This document shows, piece by piece, positions 6,289 to 12,650 of a stretch of DNA of 12,650 bases. The stretch comes from Chloroflexota bacterium. Its GTDB lineage: Bacteria > Chloroflexota > Dehalococcoidia > DSTF01 > RBG-16-68-14. Position 1 is the stretch's first letter, and every line of letters starts with the position of its first letter. The notes beneath the pieces are model-generated. The model was given only the letters and a program-made list of their open reading frames with translations, made no database searches and was not told the DNA's origin. The position numbers and the translations under genes were made by a program. The DNA lies in the NCBI GenBank assembly GCA_022561355.1, contig JADFRJ010000048.1, positions 1 through 12,650 on the forward strand, read 5' to 3'.

Positions 6289-7539
6289 TTACGGCACCTC
6301 GCCATCGACCACCTTCAGAAAGCGGCGCTTGCCGACGCGTAGCACGGAACCAGCAGCCAGCTCTACGTGGGGACGCTGGATGGTCCCCTCACCCGGCCCC
6401 TCCAGGACGTGGACGGCGCCCTGCTTGATGAGGCGTCGCGCCTCGGCCACGCTCGCTGCCAGTCCCCTGTCGTGCAACAGATGCGGCAGGTCGTAGTCCG
6501 TGGAGCCGTCTACTTGGTACGAGCCGAGGTCCGTCAGCGATACCTCGTTCATGTCTCCCGGCGTCTCGCGCTCTTGGAACACGCGCTCGAACTCGGCAGC
6601 CGCCTCGTCCGCTGCTGCCTCGCCGTGGAACTGGCGCACGATGTCCCGCGCCAAGCGCTTCTTCACCTGCATTGGATTGACAGACTTCTCATCCAGCTGC
6701 TTGCGAATGTAGCTCAATTCTTCGTCGGGCAGGTCCGTCGTTGCCTCCAAGTAATCCATCAACACGTCGTCCGGAATCGACATCACCTTGCCGTACTGCT
6801 CGCCCGGCGCGTCTTCCAGATCGATCGTGTTACCCAGGCTCTTGCTCATCTTCTGGACGCCGTCCGTGCCAACGAGCAGCTTCATGGTGAAGACGATCTG
6901 CGGCTCTTTGCCCATCGCCTGCTGCAGCTCGCGGCCGACGAGCATGTTGAAGAGCTGGTCGGTGCCGCCGAACTCCACGTCGGCATCGATGACGACAGAG
7001 TCATACGCCTGCAGCAGCGGGTAGAGCAGCTCGTGGATGCCCAAGGGCTGCTTGGCATCGAAACGCTGGCGGAAGTCCTCCCGCTGGAGCATCTGAGCGA
7101 CTGTGAACCTCCCCGCGAGCCGGACGACATCGCTGAGCTTGAAGTCGTCGAACCACTCGCTCTGCCAGCGGACCTCGGTCTTCGCCTTATCGACGACATG
7201 GAAGAACTGGCGCATATAAGTGTCCGCGTTCGCTTTCACCTCTTCCGCGGTGAGCATGGGCCGCATGATCGATTGGCCGGAAGGGTCGCCGATCCGCGCC
7301 GTCCAGTCTCCCACGATCAGCACAACCTGATGACCCATCTCTTGCAGCGTTCGCAGCTTTCGCAGGAGAACCGCATGCCCGATGTGAAGGTCCGGCTTGC
7401 TGGGGTCAAGGCCCAGCTTGAGGCGCAGCTTCTTGCCGGACTCCAGCGCCTTAGTTAGAGAGCCCTTTGGGATAATCTCGATCACGCTTCGCGACAGCAC
7501 GTAACCGACAGCGGGCGCGCCTTTCTTCGCCGGACTCAC
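6289..7539 (-). CDS. tyrS: Tyrosyl-tRNA synthetase (TyrZ-like, HIGH/KMSKS form)
   Basis: A 416-residue class I synthetase that charges tRNA-Tyr with tyrosine using ATP in the cytoplasm. The nucleotide-binding signatures are complete: LHIGHAV (51-57) and KMSKSLGN (230-237). The tyrosine pocket segment YPLLQAYDS (173-181) and FGGTDQLFNML (190-200) are also intact. A C-terminal S4-like RNA-binding domain covers about 350-412. The exact HIGH and KMSKS forms match the TyrZ-like branch rather than the E. coli type, which has HLGH and KFGKT. The start is GTG at 7539, overlapping the ribF stop as GTGA (7536-7539), with AAGGAG at 7548-7553, 8 nt upstream inside ribF. With this overlap there is no room for a T-box leader, so control must come from the operon promoter or translational coupling. 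Confidence 0.96.
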   Translation of the reverse strand: MSPAKKGAPAVGYVLSRSVIEIIPKGSLTKALESGKKLRLKLGLDPSKPDLHIGHAVLLRKLRTLQEMGHQVVLIVGDWTARIGDPSGQSIMRPMLTAEEVKANADTYMRQFFHVVDKAKTEVRWQSEWFDDFKLSDVVRLAGRFTVAQMLQREDFRQRFDAKQPLGIHELLYPLLQAYDSVVIDADVEFGGTDQLFNMLVGRELQQAMGKEPQIVFTMKLLVGTDGVQKMSKSLGNTIDLEDAPGEQYGKVMSIPDDVLMDYLEATTDLPDEELSYIRKQLDEKSVNPMQVKKRLARDIVRQFHGEAAADEAAAEFERVFQERETPGDMNEVSLTDLGSYQVDGSTDYDLPHLLHDRGLAASVAEARRLIKQGAVHVLEGPGEGTIQRPHVELAAGSVLRVGKRRFLKVVDGEVP

Positions 7540-8477
7540 GGCTTCCGCTCCTTCGCGAAGTAGTCGCGCGCCGTTTGCACGTCGCTGCCGATCTGCGCCT
7601 TCAGCGCTTCAACGCCATCGAAGCGCATTTCGTCGCGGACTCGGGTGAGCAACTCGATCCGTAGCTGCTGCTCATAGCAGTCCGCATCGAAATCGAGGAT
7701 GTGCGTCTCTATCGTCGGCCGATCTTCGTCAAATGTCGGACGCTTGCCGATATTCGTGATCGAGTCGTACCTCGATTCGCCTAAATAGGCCCGCGTAACG
7801 TACACGCCGAAGCTCGGCAGTGCGAGGTCCGCGCCGATTGCGATGTTCGCCGTGGGGAATCCGATCGTGCGGCCGCGTTCCGCGCCCCGGACGACGGGCC
7901 CGTGCAACGCGAACGGCCGGCCGAGCAGCCGCGTCACCGTCTCCATCTCGCCCGCGGCTAGCGCCTCGCGCACGGCGCCGGAGCCGACCTTTTCATCGTC
8001 TTCGCTGAGCAGCTCCACGAGCGTCAGCTCGAACCCTTTCTCGAGAGCCAGCGGCCGAATCGCCTCAACGTCTCCTTCTCGGTTACGGCCGAGCGCGAGG
8101 TCGCTTCCGGCCAACAGCAGCCGCATATCGAGCTGATCGATGATGAGCGTCACGAACTCCCTGTATGAAAGCTGGGCCAGCTCCGATGTGAAGGAGAGGA
8201 CGGCCACCTGATCGACGCCGAGACCCTGCAGCAGCTCGACGCGCTCTTCCAGCGAGCACAAGTAGGATATGGGCGTCCCCGGCCGGAGAACGGTGGCTGG
8301 ATGGGGGTGCATGGTGACCACGACGCTGGCCAGGTCCCGCTTGCGGGCCTCTTCCAACAGCCGCCTGACGAGGTGCTGGTGGCCGCGGTGAACGCCATCG
8401 AATTTGCCGATTGTGACGGCTGCGGGTCTGCCTGCGGATGCGCGCGCCAGCTCTGACCGCGCCAGCTGTGTGATCAT
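7536..8477 (-). CDS. ribF: Bifunctional riboflavin kinase / FAD synthetase
   Basis: A 313-residue enzyme that phosphorylates riboflavin to FMN and adenylates FMN to FAD. The N-terminal FAD synthetase half carries TIGKFDGVHRGHQ (22-34, usually TIGNFDG), HPHP (57-60) and GSGAVREALAAG (165-176). That last stretch usually reads SSTxIR, so the two Ser/Thr positions are altered here. The C-terminal riboflavin kinase half carries GPVVRGAERGRTIGFPTANI (193-212) and TNIGKRPTF (241-249). I chose the ATG at 8477, where the start overlaps the stop of the upstream URO-D gene as ATGA (8474-8477). The reading frame stays open for 24 codons further upstream, but that extension is low-complexity (Gly/Arg-rich) and lies over the neighbour's conserved tail. 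The next gene, tyrS, overlaps by 4 bases. Confidence 0.95.
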   Translation of the reverse strand: MITQLARSELARASAGRPAAVTIGKFDGVHRGHQHLVRRLLEEARKRDLASVVVTMHPHPATVLRPGTPISYLCSLEERVELLQGLGVDQVAVLSFTSELAQLSYREFVTLIIDQLDMRLLLAGSDLALGRNREGDVEAIRPLALEKGFELTLVELLSEDDEKVGSGAVREALAAGEMETVTRLLGRPFALHGPVVRGAERGRTIGFPTANIAIGADLALPSFGVYVTRAYLGESRYDSITNIGKRPTFDEDRPTIETHILDFDADCYEQQLRIELLTRVRDEMRFDGVEALKAQIGSDVQTARDYFAKERKP

Positions 8478-9478
8478 ACTGCCGCGGCCTTCACCGCCTC
8501 CACCGCCGCGTGGATGTTCTCCGGCGGCGTCTGCGGTGAGATCGAACAACCAGGCCCCACCAGGAATCGGTTCCCTCCGGTATCCTGCAACGCTCGCTCC
8601 ACCTCTTCCCGCGCCTGAGCGGGGCTGCCCTTCGGAAGCGTCTCCCAGACGTCCACACCCCCCATGACAGCCTTATCCGTCTTCGCCAGCACTGCGGCGA
8701 GCGAGTCATTGCCCTCCGCGTGGATGTCCCAATTGATCACGGCGGCTGGATAGTCGATGAGCTTGTCCATCATGTTGTGGGCACGGCAAACGTGGAAGAT
8801 GTTGAAGTCCGCGCCATCCGCCGCCTTGAGGACCCGCAGGTCGTACGGCCGGCCGAACAGCTCGTACCGCTCGTCGGTCAGCGCATCGTATGTGCCCCAC
8901 TCCGTCGTTGGGAAGAAGATGCCATCCGCGCCAGCCTCCAGTGTGAGCTTCGCGTATGCCGCGAGCGTCTCCGTGATAGCCTCAAGGGCGGCGTGGAGCG
9001 CATCAGGGGCTTCCGTCATCCAGCGCTTGATGATGGAGCGGTCTTGCGCCAATCGTCCTACGACGGAGAGCGGTGAGAACACGGTCTGAACGAACGGGAC
9101 CTCGCCCGCGAGGCCATCGCCTATCAGGCGCAGCGCCTCCAATTGTTCGCCGAATGCGCCGCCGCCTGCATCGACGGCTCGAATCCGCTCCAGGTCGCTC
9201 GGTTTGTTGAGCACCCAGTGCTCCAGCTCTGGGCCTTGTGCCGGATCGTGCAGCTGCTTGTAGCGGCAACCCCACGCCTCGGAGTAGTACGTCGCGCGAG
9301 GATTGACCTTCAGGTAGTCGTAATCGTACGTCTGAACCATCTCCAGCATCGCTTCGGCCAGCCCTTCGGCTGACCATTCACGGATGAAGTCGTGGCCCCA
9401 GAAACCGATGGGCGGCCGGTCGACGTCTTCTCCCCGAATCGCCGCGAAAACTCGCTCCCGCTTCGTCATACCAGACAT
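8474..9478 (-). CDS. Uroporphyrinogen decarboxylase family (URO-D) protein, not HemE
   Basis: A 334-residue TIM-barrel protein of the URO-D superfamily. It starts MSGMTKRERVFAAIRGEDVD, then RPPIGFWGHDF. Later come GADGIFFPTTEWG, NIFHVCRAHN and, near the end, LVGPGCSISPQTPPENIHAAVEAV, the family's typical closing pattern. True HemE has an MRQAGRYLPEY motif at the N-terminal loop; here GFWGHDF takes its place, so it is unlikely to decarboxylate uroporphyrinogen. Relatives include corrinoid methyltransferases and uncharacterised paralogues. A substrate cannot be assigned. The ATG at 9478 is preferred, with a GGGGG at 9486-9490 as a weak ribosome binding site. A GTG at 9493 would add five residues but has no such site, and an ATG at 9469 is also possible. 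It is the first gene of the URO-D-ribF-tyrS series. Confidence 0.85.
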   Translation of the reverse strand: MSGMTKRERVFAAIRGEDVDRPPIGFWGHDFIREWSAEGLAEAMLEMVQTYDYDYLKVNPRATYYSEAWGCRYKQLHDPAQGPELEHWVLNKPSDLERIRAVDAGGGAFGEQLEALRLIGDGLAGEVPFVQTVFSPLSVVGRLAQDRSIIKRWMTEAPDALHAALEAITETLAAYAKLTLEAGADGIFFPTTEWGTYDALTDERYELFGRPYDLRVLKAADGADFNIFHVCRAHNMMDKLIDYPAAVINWDIHAEGNDSLAAVLAKTDKAVMGGVDVWETLPKGSPAQAREEVERALQDTGGNRFLVGPGCSISPQTPPENIHAAVEAVKAAAV

Positions 9479-9480
9479 AA

Positions 9481-9508
9481 TTGCCGCCCCCACTCGTTAG
9501 AATACAAA
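9481..9508 (+). promoter_or_regulatory. Possible promoter for the VanZ-like gene
   Basis: TTGCCG at 9481-9486 and TACAAA at 9503-9508 lie 16 nt apart, in the gap between the divergent URO-D and VanZ-like genes. The -10 box is imperfect, so this is only a candidate. No clear minus-strand promoter for the URO-D operon was found in the same gap. Confidence 0.3.
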
Positions 9509-9525
9509 GGAGGGGCGATCCTCCT
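9508..9525. repeat. Short inverted repeat in the divergent URO-D/VanZ gap
   Basis: AGGAGG at 9508-9513 and CCTCCT at 9520-9525 form a 6-bp dyad with a 6-nt centre (GGCGAT). It lies between the two divergent genes, where an operator would be expected, but it is short and purine-rich and may be chance. Confidence 0.35.
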
Positions 9526-9558
9526 CCCCATTAAAGCACGCGTTATGAGTTGTGCGGC

Positions 9559-9990
9559 ATGCTAACAAAGCAGCGAATGCGGGTCAACGAGTTCCGCTTC
9601 AGCAGGATCCTCCGGGCGGCCCGCTGGCTACCGGCCATCCTCTGGATGTTCTTCCTATTCTATCTTTCGCACCAGGCCGCGCCGCTAGAGCGCGTCGCGT
9701 CGAACATCGACCCGTTCCTCGCTCACGTGGCCGTGTACAGCGTTTTAGCCTTCCTACTTCATATCGCGCTGTCAGGCTACAACAATGCGGCGCCTCGCTG
9801 GGTACCGGTTTCCATCGCGTTTGCGCTGGCCGTGCTCTACGGTGTGGGCGACGAGATTCATCAGGCGTACGTGCCTGGCCGCGTCGCCTCTGAACTGGAC
9901 CTCGTCGCCGATGGCATCGGCGCCGCGATCGGCGTGAGTCTGGCGAGTCTTGCTGCCTCCCGAATCTACGCGCGATTGACTAATACCTAG
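9559..9990 (+). CDS. VanZ-like family membrane protein
   Basis: A 143-residue integral membrane protein with about four hydrophobic helices, near residues 23-38, 54-72, 81-97 and 114-138. The VanZ-family signature is clear: FYLSHQ (34-39), AHVAVYSVLAFLL (55-67), and YGVGDEIHQAYVPGRVASELD (94-114) followed by VADGIGAAIG. VanZ gives low-level teicoplanin resistance in enterococci, but most chromosomal relatives are uncharacterised, and nothing here points to glycopeptide resistance: no vanA/vanH/vanX genes are nearby. The ATG at 9559 is preferred. A TTG at 9550 would add three residues and an ATG at 9577 would remove six. None has a good ribosome binding site. It is divergent from the URO-D gene and 68 nt before the cyclase gene. 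Confidence 0.85.
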   Translation: MLTKQRMRVNEFRFSRILRAARWLPAILWMFFLFYLSHQAAPLERVASNIDPFLAHVAVYSVLAFLLHIALSGYNNAAPRWVPVSIAFALAVLYGVGDEIHQAYVPGRVASELDLVADGIGAAIGVSLASLAASRIYARLTNT

Positions 9991-10031
9991 ATTCGCAGGC
10001 GAACACCCTTAAGAGTTCTCCCTAATCTGCC

Positions 10032-10053
10032 GATCCTCTCAATAGGGAGGATC
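10032..10053 (+). promoter_or_regulatory. Inverted repeat covering the ribosome binding site of the diguanylate cyclase gene
   Basis: GATCCTC (10032-10038) is complementary to GAGGATC (10047-10053), with an 8-nt loop TCAATAGG. The GGGAGG ribosome binding site at 10045-10050 lies in the loop edge and right arm, 8 nt before the ATG. In RNA this hairpin could hide the site and lower translation. The leader shows no recognisable c-di-GMP riboswitch. Confidence 0.45.
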
Positions 10054-10058
10054 ATCAG

Positions 10059-11639
10059 ATGCCGCAATTGGGCCGCCTGGCCGAGCTAAGCGCTCTCGTC
10101 GAACAATCGTTACCGCCTGAAGAAGCGATCCGCAAGAGCCTGCCCATTTTGCAGGAAGGCATCGGCGCAACCAACATCCAGCTCGTCTACGGGTGGCAGG
10201 ACGGCTTCCGGTCGATCGGGACCTCCAGTAACAGCGGCCTGAGCGATGTCGCGCTCTGGCTCGTCAACCAGGACCTCACAACTCGCCACCTCCCCTGCGC
10301 CTTCGACGTGGCCGATGGTAAGGTAGTCAACTTCCGAGACGCGTCGACACAGGATCCAGCGCACTTCGTCGCGGCGATGCTGCCGGTACAGATCACCTCT
10401 GACATGCTAATTGCTAGAGGCGACTGGCCCTCCGGGTTGGACCAGGACCGCCACAGCTTCCTCCAAGTCTGCGAACCGGCGCTCGCGCTGCTGATGGAGC
10501 GTTGGCTGGAGGGCATTCGGGCGGAACGCCAGCAGAAGCAGTTGAGCGCGCTCGCTAGCATCCCGCGGGTGATGTCGGAATCCGACAATCTGGACACGGT
10601 GCTTACGGGCATCGCCCGCACGATAGCCTCCGTCTCGACCGTGAACTACGTATCGATCGACGTACTCGGAAAGAACGGTGAGATCGCGTTTCGTTCCGTC
10701 AATGGCCCCGACCGCCCTGGGACGGACGCGCTCACGGACAAGTGGAGGGAGTCGTTCCATCGGCCGGACCCGGTGCGCGACGAGGTGCTCCGCACCGGCA
10801 AGTCGTTCTACTTTCCCGACGCGCAAAACGACGAGCGGCTGCCGGAGACGAGCAAGTCCTACTTTTCGCGCACCTTGATCCGCTCGACCGGTATCTTCCC
10901 TCTGCTGGACAGGGACGAAGTGCTGGGCGTCATCGGCGTTGCGTCTCACAAATCATTGGAGTTCACCGACCAGGACGTAGAGCTGTTGGAAGCGCTCGGC
11001 TCGCAGGTAGCAGGCGCGATCAAGGGCATTCAGCTCTACCAGGAGCTGGCCGCGTCTCGCGAGGAGCTGCGAGGCGTCAACCAGCAGCTCCGGGAGACGA
11101 TGGGCATCGAGCATCACCTAGCCCGCACGGATCCTCTCACTGGTATTCCGAACCGGCGCTTCGCGGACGAGACGTTGGAGAGCGAGTTTCTGAGAGCGAG
11201 CCGCTACGGGCAGGAGCTGAGCGTCGCGATGGCGGACCTTGACGGCCTGAAGGCCGTGAACGACGAGTACAGCCACGAGGCCGGCGACCAGGTGCTCCAG
11301 ACGATCGCAAATCGCGCCCGCGAGAGCTGCCGCGGCGTCGACGTCGTAGGCCGTTACGGTGGCGACGAGTTCCTCTTCATCTTGCCCTCAACCGGGCTGG
11401 TAGACGCCTCCGCGTTGGGAGAGCGTTTCAGAGACCTTGTGGCCCAACGCTCTATCACTATCGGGGCCGGGCACAAGGTGAACATGTCCGTCAGCGTGGG
11501 GGTAGCCCAGTGGAGGAGTTCGATGGGCGGCCCAGCCGACCTCGTCCGTGAGGCAGACCGCGCCCTGTATCGAGCCAAGGCTGGCGGCCGCAACCGGACG
11601 ATGCTCGCGATGAACGAAGGCGAATTCCGGGCTGCCTAG
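10059..11639 (+). CDS. GAF-GGDEF diguanylate cyclase
   Basis: A 526-residue cytoplasmic protein that should make cyclic di-GMP from two GTP. Residues about 1-150 look like a divergent sensor domain and 165-325 a GAF domain (FYFPDAQNDERL and GVIGVASHKSLEFTDQDVELL are typical). A short coiled-coil linker (about 325-352) leads to the GGDEF domain at 353-515. The active-site motif is intact as RYGGDEF (432-438), with TDPLTGIPNRR (357-367) and metal-binding ADLDGLKAVND (392-402). An RGVD at 425-428, five residues before GGDEF, is an allosteric inhibition site, so product feedback is likely. No EAL domain, no membrane segments. GGGAGG at 10045-10050 lies 8 nt before the ATG. It follows the VanZ-like gene and converges on scpA. 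The GAF ligand is unknown. Confidence 0.94.
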   Translation: MPQLGRLAELSALVEQSLPPEEAIRKSLPILQEGIGATNIQLVYGWQDGFRSIGTSSNSGLSDVALWLVNQDLTTRHLPCAFDVADGKVVNFRDASTQDPAHFVAAMLPVQITSDMLIARGDWPSGLDQDRHSFLQVCEPALALLMERWLEGIRAERQQKQLSALASIPRVMSESDNLDTVLTGIARTIASVSTVNYVSIDVLGKNGEIAFRSVNGPDRPGTDALTDKWRESFHRPDPVRDEVLRTGKSFYFPDAQNDERLPETSKSYFSRTLIRSTGIFPLLDRDEVLGVIGVASHKSLEFTDQDVELLEALGSQVAGAIKGIQLYQELAASREELRGVNQQLRETMGIEHHLARTDPLTGIPNRRFADETLESEFLRASRYGQELSVAMADLDGLKAVNDEYSHEAGDQVLQTIANRARESCRGVDVVGRYGGDEFLFILPSTGLVDASALGERFRDLVAQRSITIGAGHKVNMSVSVGVAQWRSSMGGPADLVREADRALYRAKAGGRNRTMLAMNEGEFRAA

Positions 11640-11640
11640 G

Positions 11641-11675
11641 GCTGACCGCAAGTCAGCCTTGGCTGAGGCCAAGGC
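11641..11675. terminator. Hairpins between convergent cyclase and scpA genes, possible terminator
   Basis: GCCTTGGC (11656-11663) pairs perfectly with GCCAAGGC (11668-11675) around a TGAG loop. An overlapping smaller hairpin, GCTGAC (11641-11646) with GTCAGC (11652-11657), could form instead. There is no T-run on either side, so intrinsic termination is uncertain. The position between two convergent stop codons (11639 and 11684) is the main support. Confidence 0.4.
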
Positions 11676-11683
11676 AGGCCAGC

Positions 11684-12439
11684 CTAGGCATCGGTTGGCG
11701 CCGAGACTTTGACGATCCTGACCAGGCTGATATCCCCGAACGCGACATCTTGCTCCGCACGGAGCTGCAACGACTTGATCAGGTCCAGCACGGCCATGAA
11801 GGACACGATCACTTCGATGCGCGAACGGCACTGCGAGATGAATGCGCGGAAGCTCACCGTGCGGCGGCCCTGAATTTGTTCGGTCAGCAGCTCCACCTTC
11901 TCCTCAACCGTCACCTCCAGCCGCTCAACCACGCCCTGTGGCTCCTCTTCTTCCGGCTTGCGCTCCAGCACCTCACGAAAGATCTGCGCCATCAGGTCGA
12001 GCGTTACGTCCGTGAGCCCGGTCGGGAGAGGAAGGTCCGTAGGTGGGGCCATCCTGGGATACGTCCGCAGGCCGGTCTCCTCGATGCCTTGTAGCATGGC
12101 AGCCGCCTCTTTGTAGCGCCGGTACTCGCGCAGTCTGCGCACCAGGTCCTCGCCCAGGTCCTCCTCCGGCTCCTCATCGACGACGGGCTGGGGCAGCAAC
12201 GCGCGCGACTTGAGATAGAGCAGCCGCGCGCCGATCGCGATGAACTCCGCCAGCGCGGTCGCGTCGATCTGCTCGCCGGAGCGAAGATGCGTTAGGTACT
12301 GGCCTGTGACCTGTACGAGCGAGACAGCGGTGATGTCCAGCTCGTCCTGTTCGATCAGGTGGAGCAGAAGGTCGAGCGGCCCTTCGAAGACGGTGAGCTG
12401 AAGCTGGAAGGCGTTGGCTTGTTCGGTATCGAGCGTCAT
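11684..12439 (-). CDS. scpA: Segregation and condensation protein A (kleisin)
   Basis: A 251-residue kleisin that bridges the SMC heads and, with ScpB, forms the bacterial condensin used in chromosome segregation. The N-terminal hallmark FEGPLDLLLHLIEQDELDI (18-36) is intact, followed by AEFIAIGARLLYLKSRALLP (64-83). The acidic linker (about 88-98) and the REYRRYKEAA segment are typical. The C-terminal winged-helix part (about 195-245) includes VIVSFMAVLDLIK. The frame could begin 16 codons earlier, but the ATG at 12439 is preferred because GGGAGG at 12449-12454 lies 9 nt upstream and the family begins near here. scpB is often the next gene; it is not downstream here, since the neighbour at 11639 is the convergent cyclase gene. 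scpA lies 80 nt after the DAHP synthase gene. Confidence 0.95.
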   Translation of the reverse strand: MTLDTEQANAFQLQLTVFEGPLDLLLHLIEQDELDITAVSLVQVTGQYLTHLRSGEQIDATALAEFIAIGARLLYLKSRALLPQPVVDEEPEEDLGEDLVRRLREYRRYKEAAAMLQGIEETGLRTYPRMAPPTDLPLPTGLTDVTLDLMAQIFREVLERKPEEEEPQGVVERLEVTVEEKVELLTEQIQGRRTVSFRAFISQCRSRIEVIVSFMAVLDLIKSLQLRAEQDVAFGDISLVRIVKVSAPTDA

Positions 12440-12468
12440 GCAGAGCAGCCTCCCGCGCAGCATAACAG

Positions 12469-12500
12469 AACCCGCCCTCAGGAGCATCTGAGGGCGGGTT
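12469..12500 (-). terminator. 12-bp hairpin after the DAHP synthase gene
   Basis: AACCCGCCCTCA (12469-12480) pairs perfectly with TGAGGGCGGGTT (12489-12500) around an 8-nt loop. On the minus strand it sits 19 nt past the DAHP synthase stop and is followed by TTCTGTTAT, only moderately T-rich. It probably terminates or attenuates that transcript before scpA. Confidence 0.65.
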
Positions 12501-12519
12501 CATAGCGGCTTGCTGCGTC

Positions 12520-12650
12520 TTAGGCCGGCGTCGTCTCCGCCGCCGCCCACAGCGGGCGGCCAACGACGTCCGCGATACGGCGCGACTCCTCGATCAGCTC
12601 GCGGAACCGCTTGAAGTTCAGCGACTGCGCGCCGTCCGAAAGCGCGTGGT
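12520..12650 (-). CDS. aroF: 3-deoxy-7-phosphoheptulonate synthase (DAHP synthase), C-terminal fragment
   Basis: The last 42 residues of a gene that runs off the right edge, ending at a TAA (12522-12520). The visible sequence HALSDGAQSLNFKRF, then RELIEESRRIADVVGRPL, matches the closing helix of AroF/AroA-type (type I beta, KDPG-like) DAHP synthases, whose ends typically read ALSDGxQSL...F..L...LR.IA..VGR. The enzyme joins phosphoenolpyruvate and erythrose 4-phosphate as the first step of the shikimate pathway. The metal- and substrate-binding residues lie outside the window, apart from this conserved SDG stretch, so regulation and isozyme class cannot be checked. The short tail after VGR (about ten residues, Ala/Thr-rich) is lineage-specific. 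The symbol rests on family resemblance only. Confidence 0.8.
   Translation of the reverse strand, partial: HALSDGAQSLNFKRFRELIEESRRIADVVGRPLWAAAETTPA

Noticed and set aside
6367..7458. A 363-codon open frame antisense to tyrS
   Set aside because: The translated sequence is Leu/Arg/His-rich with no motif and mirrors the strongly conserved tyrS coding sequence; it is a codon-bias shadow.
7540..7600. T-box leader for tyrS
   Set aside because: tyrS overlaps ribF by 4 bases, so this region is ribF coding sequence and no leader exists.
8478..8549. Upstream extension of ribF by 24 codons
   Set aside because: It overlaps the conserved C-terminal tail of the URO-D gene, is Gly/Arg-rich, and the ATGA junction at 8474-8477 gives a better start.
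9545..9565. Six-codon mini frame (MSCAAC) just before the VanZ-like gene
   Set aside because: No ribosome binding site at a suitable distance, and it overlaps the likely VanZ start; short frames like this arise by chance.
9559..9990. Glycopeptide-resistance role for the VanZ-like gene
   Set aside because: No other van genes are nearby and chromosomal VanZ-family proteins are common without such a role.
9991..10058. c-di-GMP riboswitch before the GGDEF gene
   Set aside because: The 68-nt leader is too short for the usual aptamer and lacks its conserved core; only a small dyad is visible.
12459..12467. Minus-strand extended -10 look-alike (TGTTATGCT) before scpA
   Set aside because: Transcription would begin inside the scpA ribosome binding site, leaving no usable leader.
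12440..12487. Upstream extension of scpA by 16 codons
   Set aside because: It would run through the hairpin arm and the GGGAGG site; the ATG at 12439 has a well-placed ribosome binding site.

Overview
This window is a compact, GC-rich stretch of bacterial chromosome with 13 supported protein genes. Two of them are cut by the window edges. The content is mainly housekeeping: elongation-factor-like GTPase, tyrosyl-tRNA synthetase, riboflavin kinase/FAD synthetase, ScpA, DAHP synthase and malic enzyme. I see no tRNA, rRNA, CRISPR array, insertion sequence, phage gene or attachment site. No gap between genes exceeds about 130 bases. The gene families fit a free-living, GC-rich, non-proteobacterial lineage. 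The EF-G-2-type GTPase, ACT-type malic enzyme, tandem DinB protein, CaiB/BaiF and URO-D family paralogues would suit a Chloroflexota (Dehalococcoidia-like) or related genome. That placement is inference from family recollection; no marker here settles it.

Layout. On the minus strand at the left are a [2Fe-2S] ferredoxin and a seven-iron ferredoxin, joined by an ATGA overlap, followed by the start of a CaiB/BaiF-type CoA-transferase. Divergent from them, on the plus strand, lie an ACT-domain malic enzyme with a good sigma-70-type promoter, a two-domain DinB-like protein, and an EF-G-like GTPase with its own promoter. A strong bidirectional-looking hairpin terminator at about 5659-5687 closes this half.

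Next is a minus-strand block, read right to left: a uroporphyrinogen-decarboxylase-family protein, ribF, tyrS, and an unrecognised 162-residue protein. The first three are joined by 4-base ATGA and GTGA overlaps, so they are very probably one operon. Divergent from this block are a VanZ-like membrane protein and a GAF-GGDEF diguanylate cyclase whose ribosome binding site lies in a small inverted repeat. The right edge, on the minus strand, holds the 3' end of a DAHP synthase gene, a 12-bp hairpin, and scpA, which converges on the cyclase gene.

How the genes work together. The ferredoxin pair implies electron transfer, but no reductase or oxidoreductase partner is visible in the window. RibF makes FMN/FAD and TyrS charges tRNA-Tyr; their overlap with the URO-D gene is probably a compact housekeeping transcript rather than a pathway. 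I find no convincing new multi-gene system. The best leads are modest: the unrecognised acidic-tailed protein, the asymmetric metal-ligand set in the tandem DinB protein, the EF-G-like GTPase with Tyr in place of the catalytic His, and two ribosome-binding-site hairpins.
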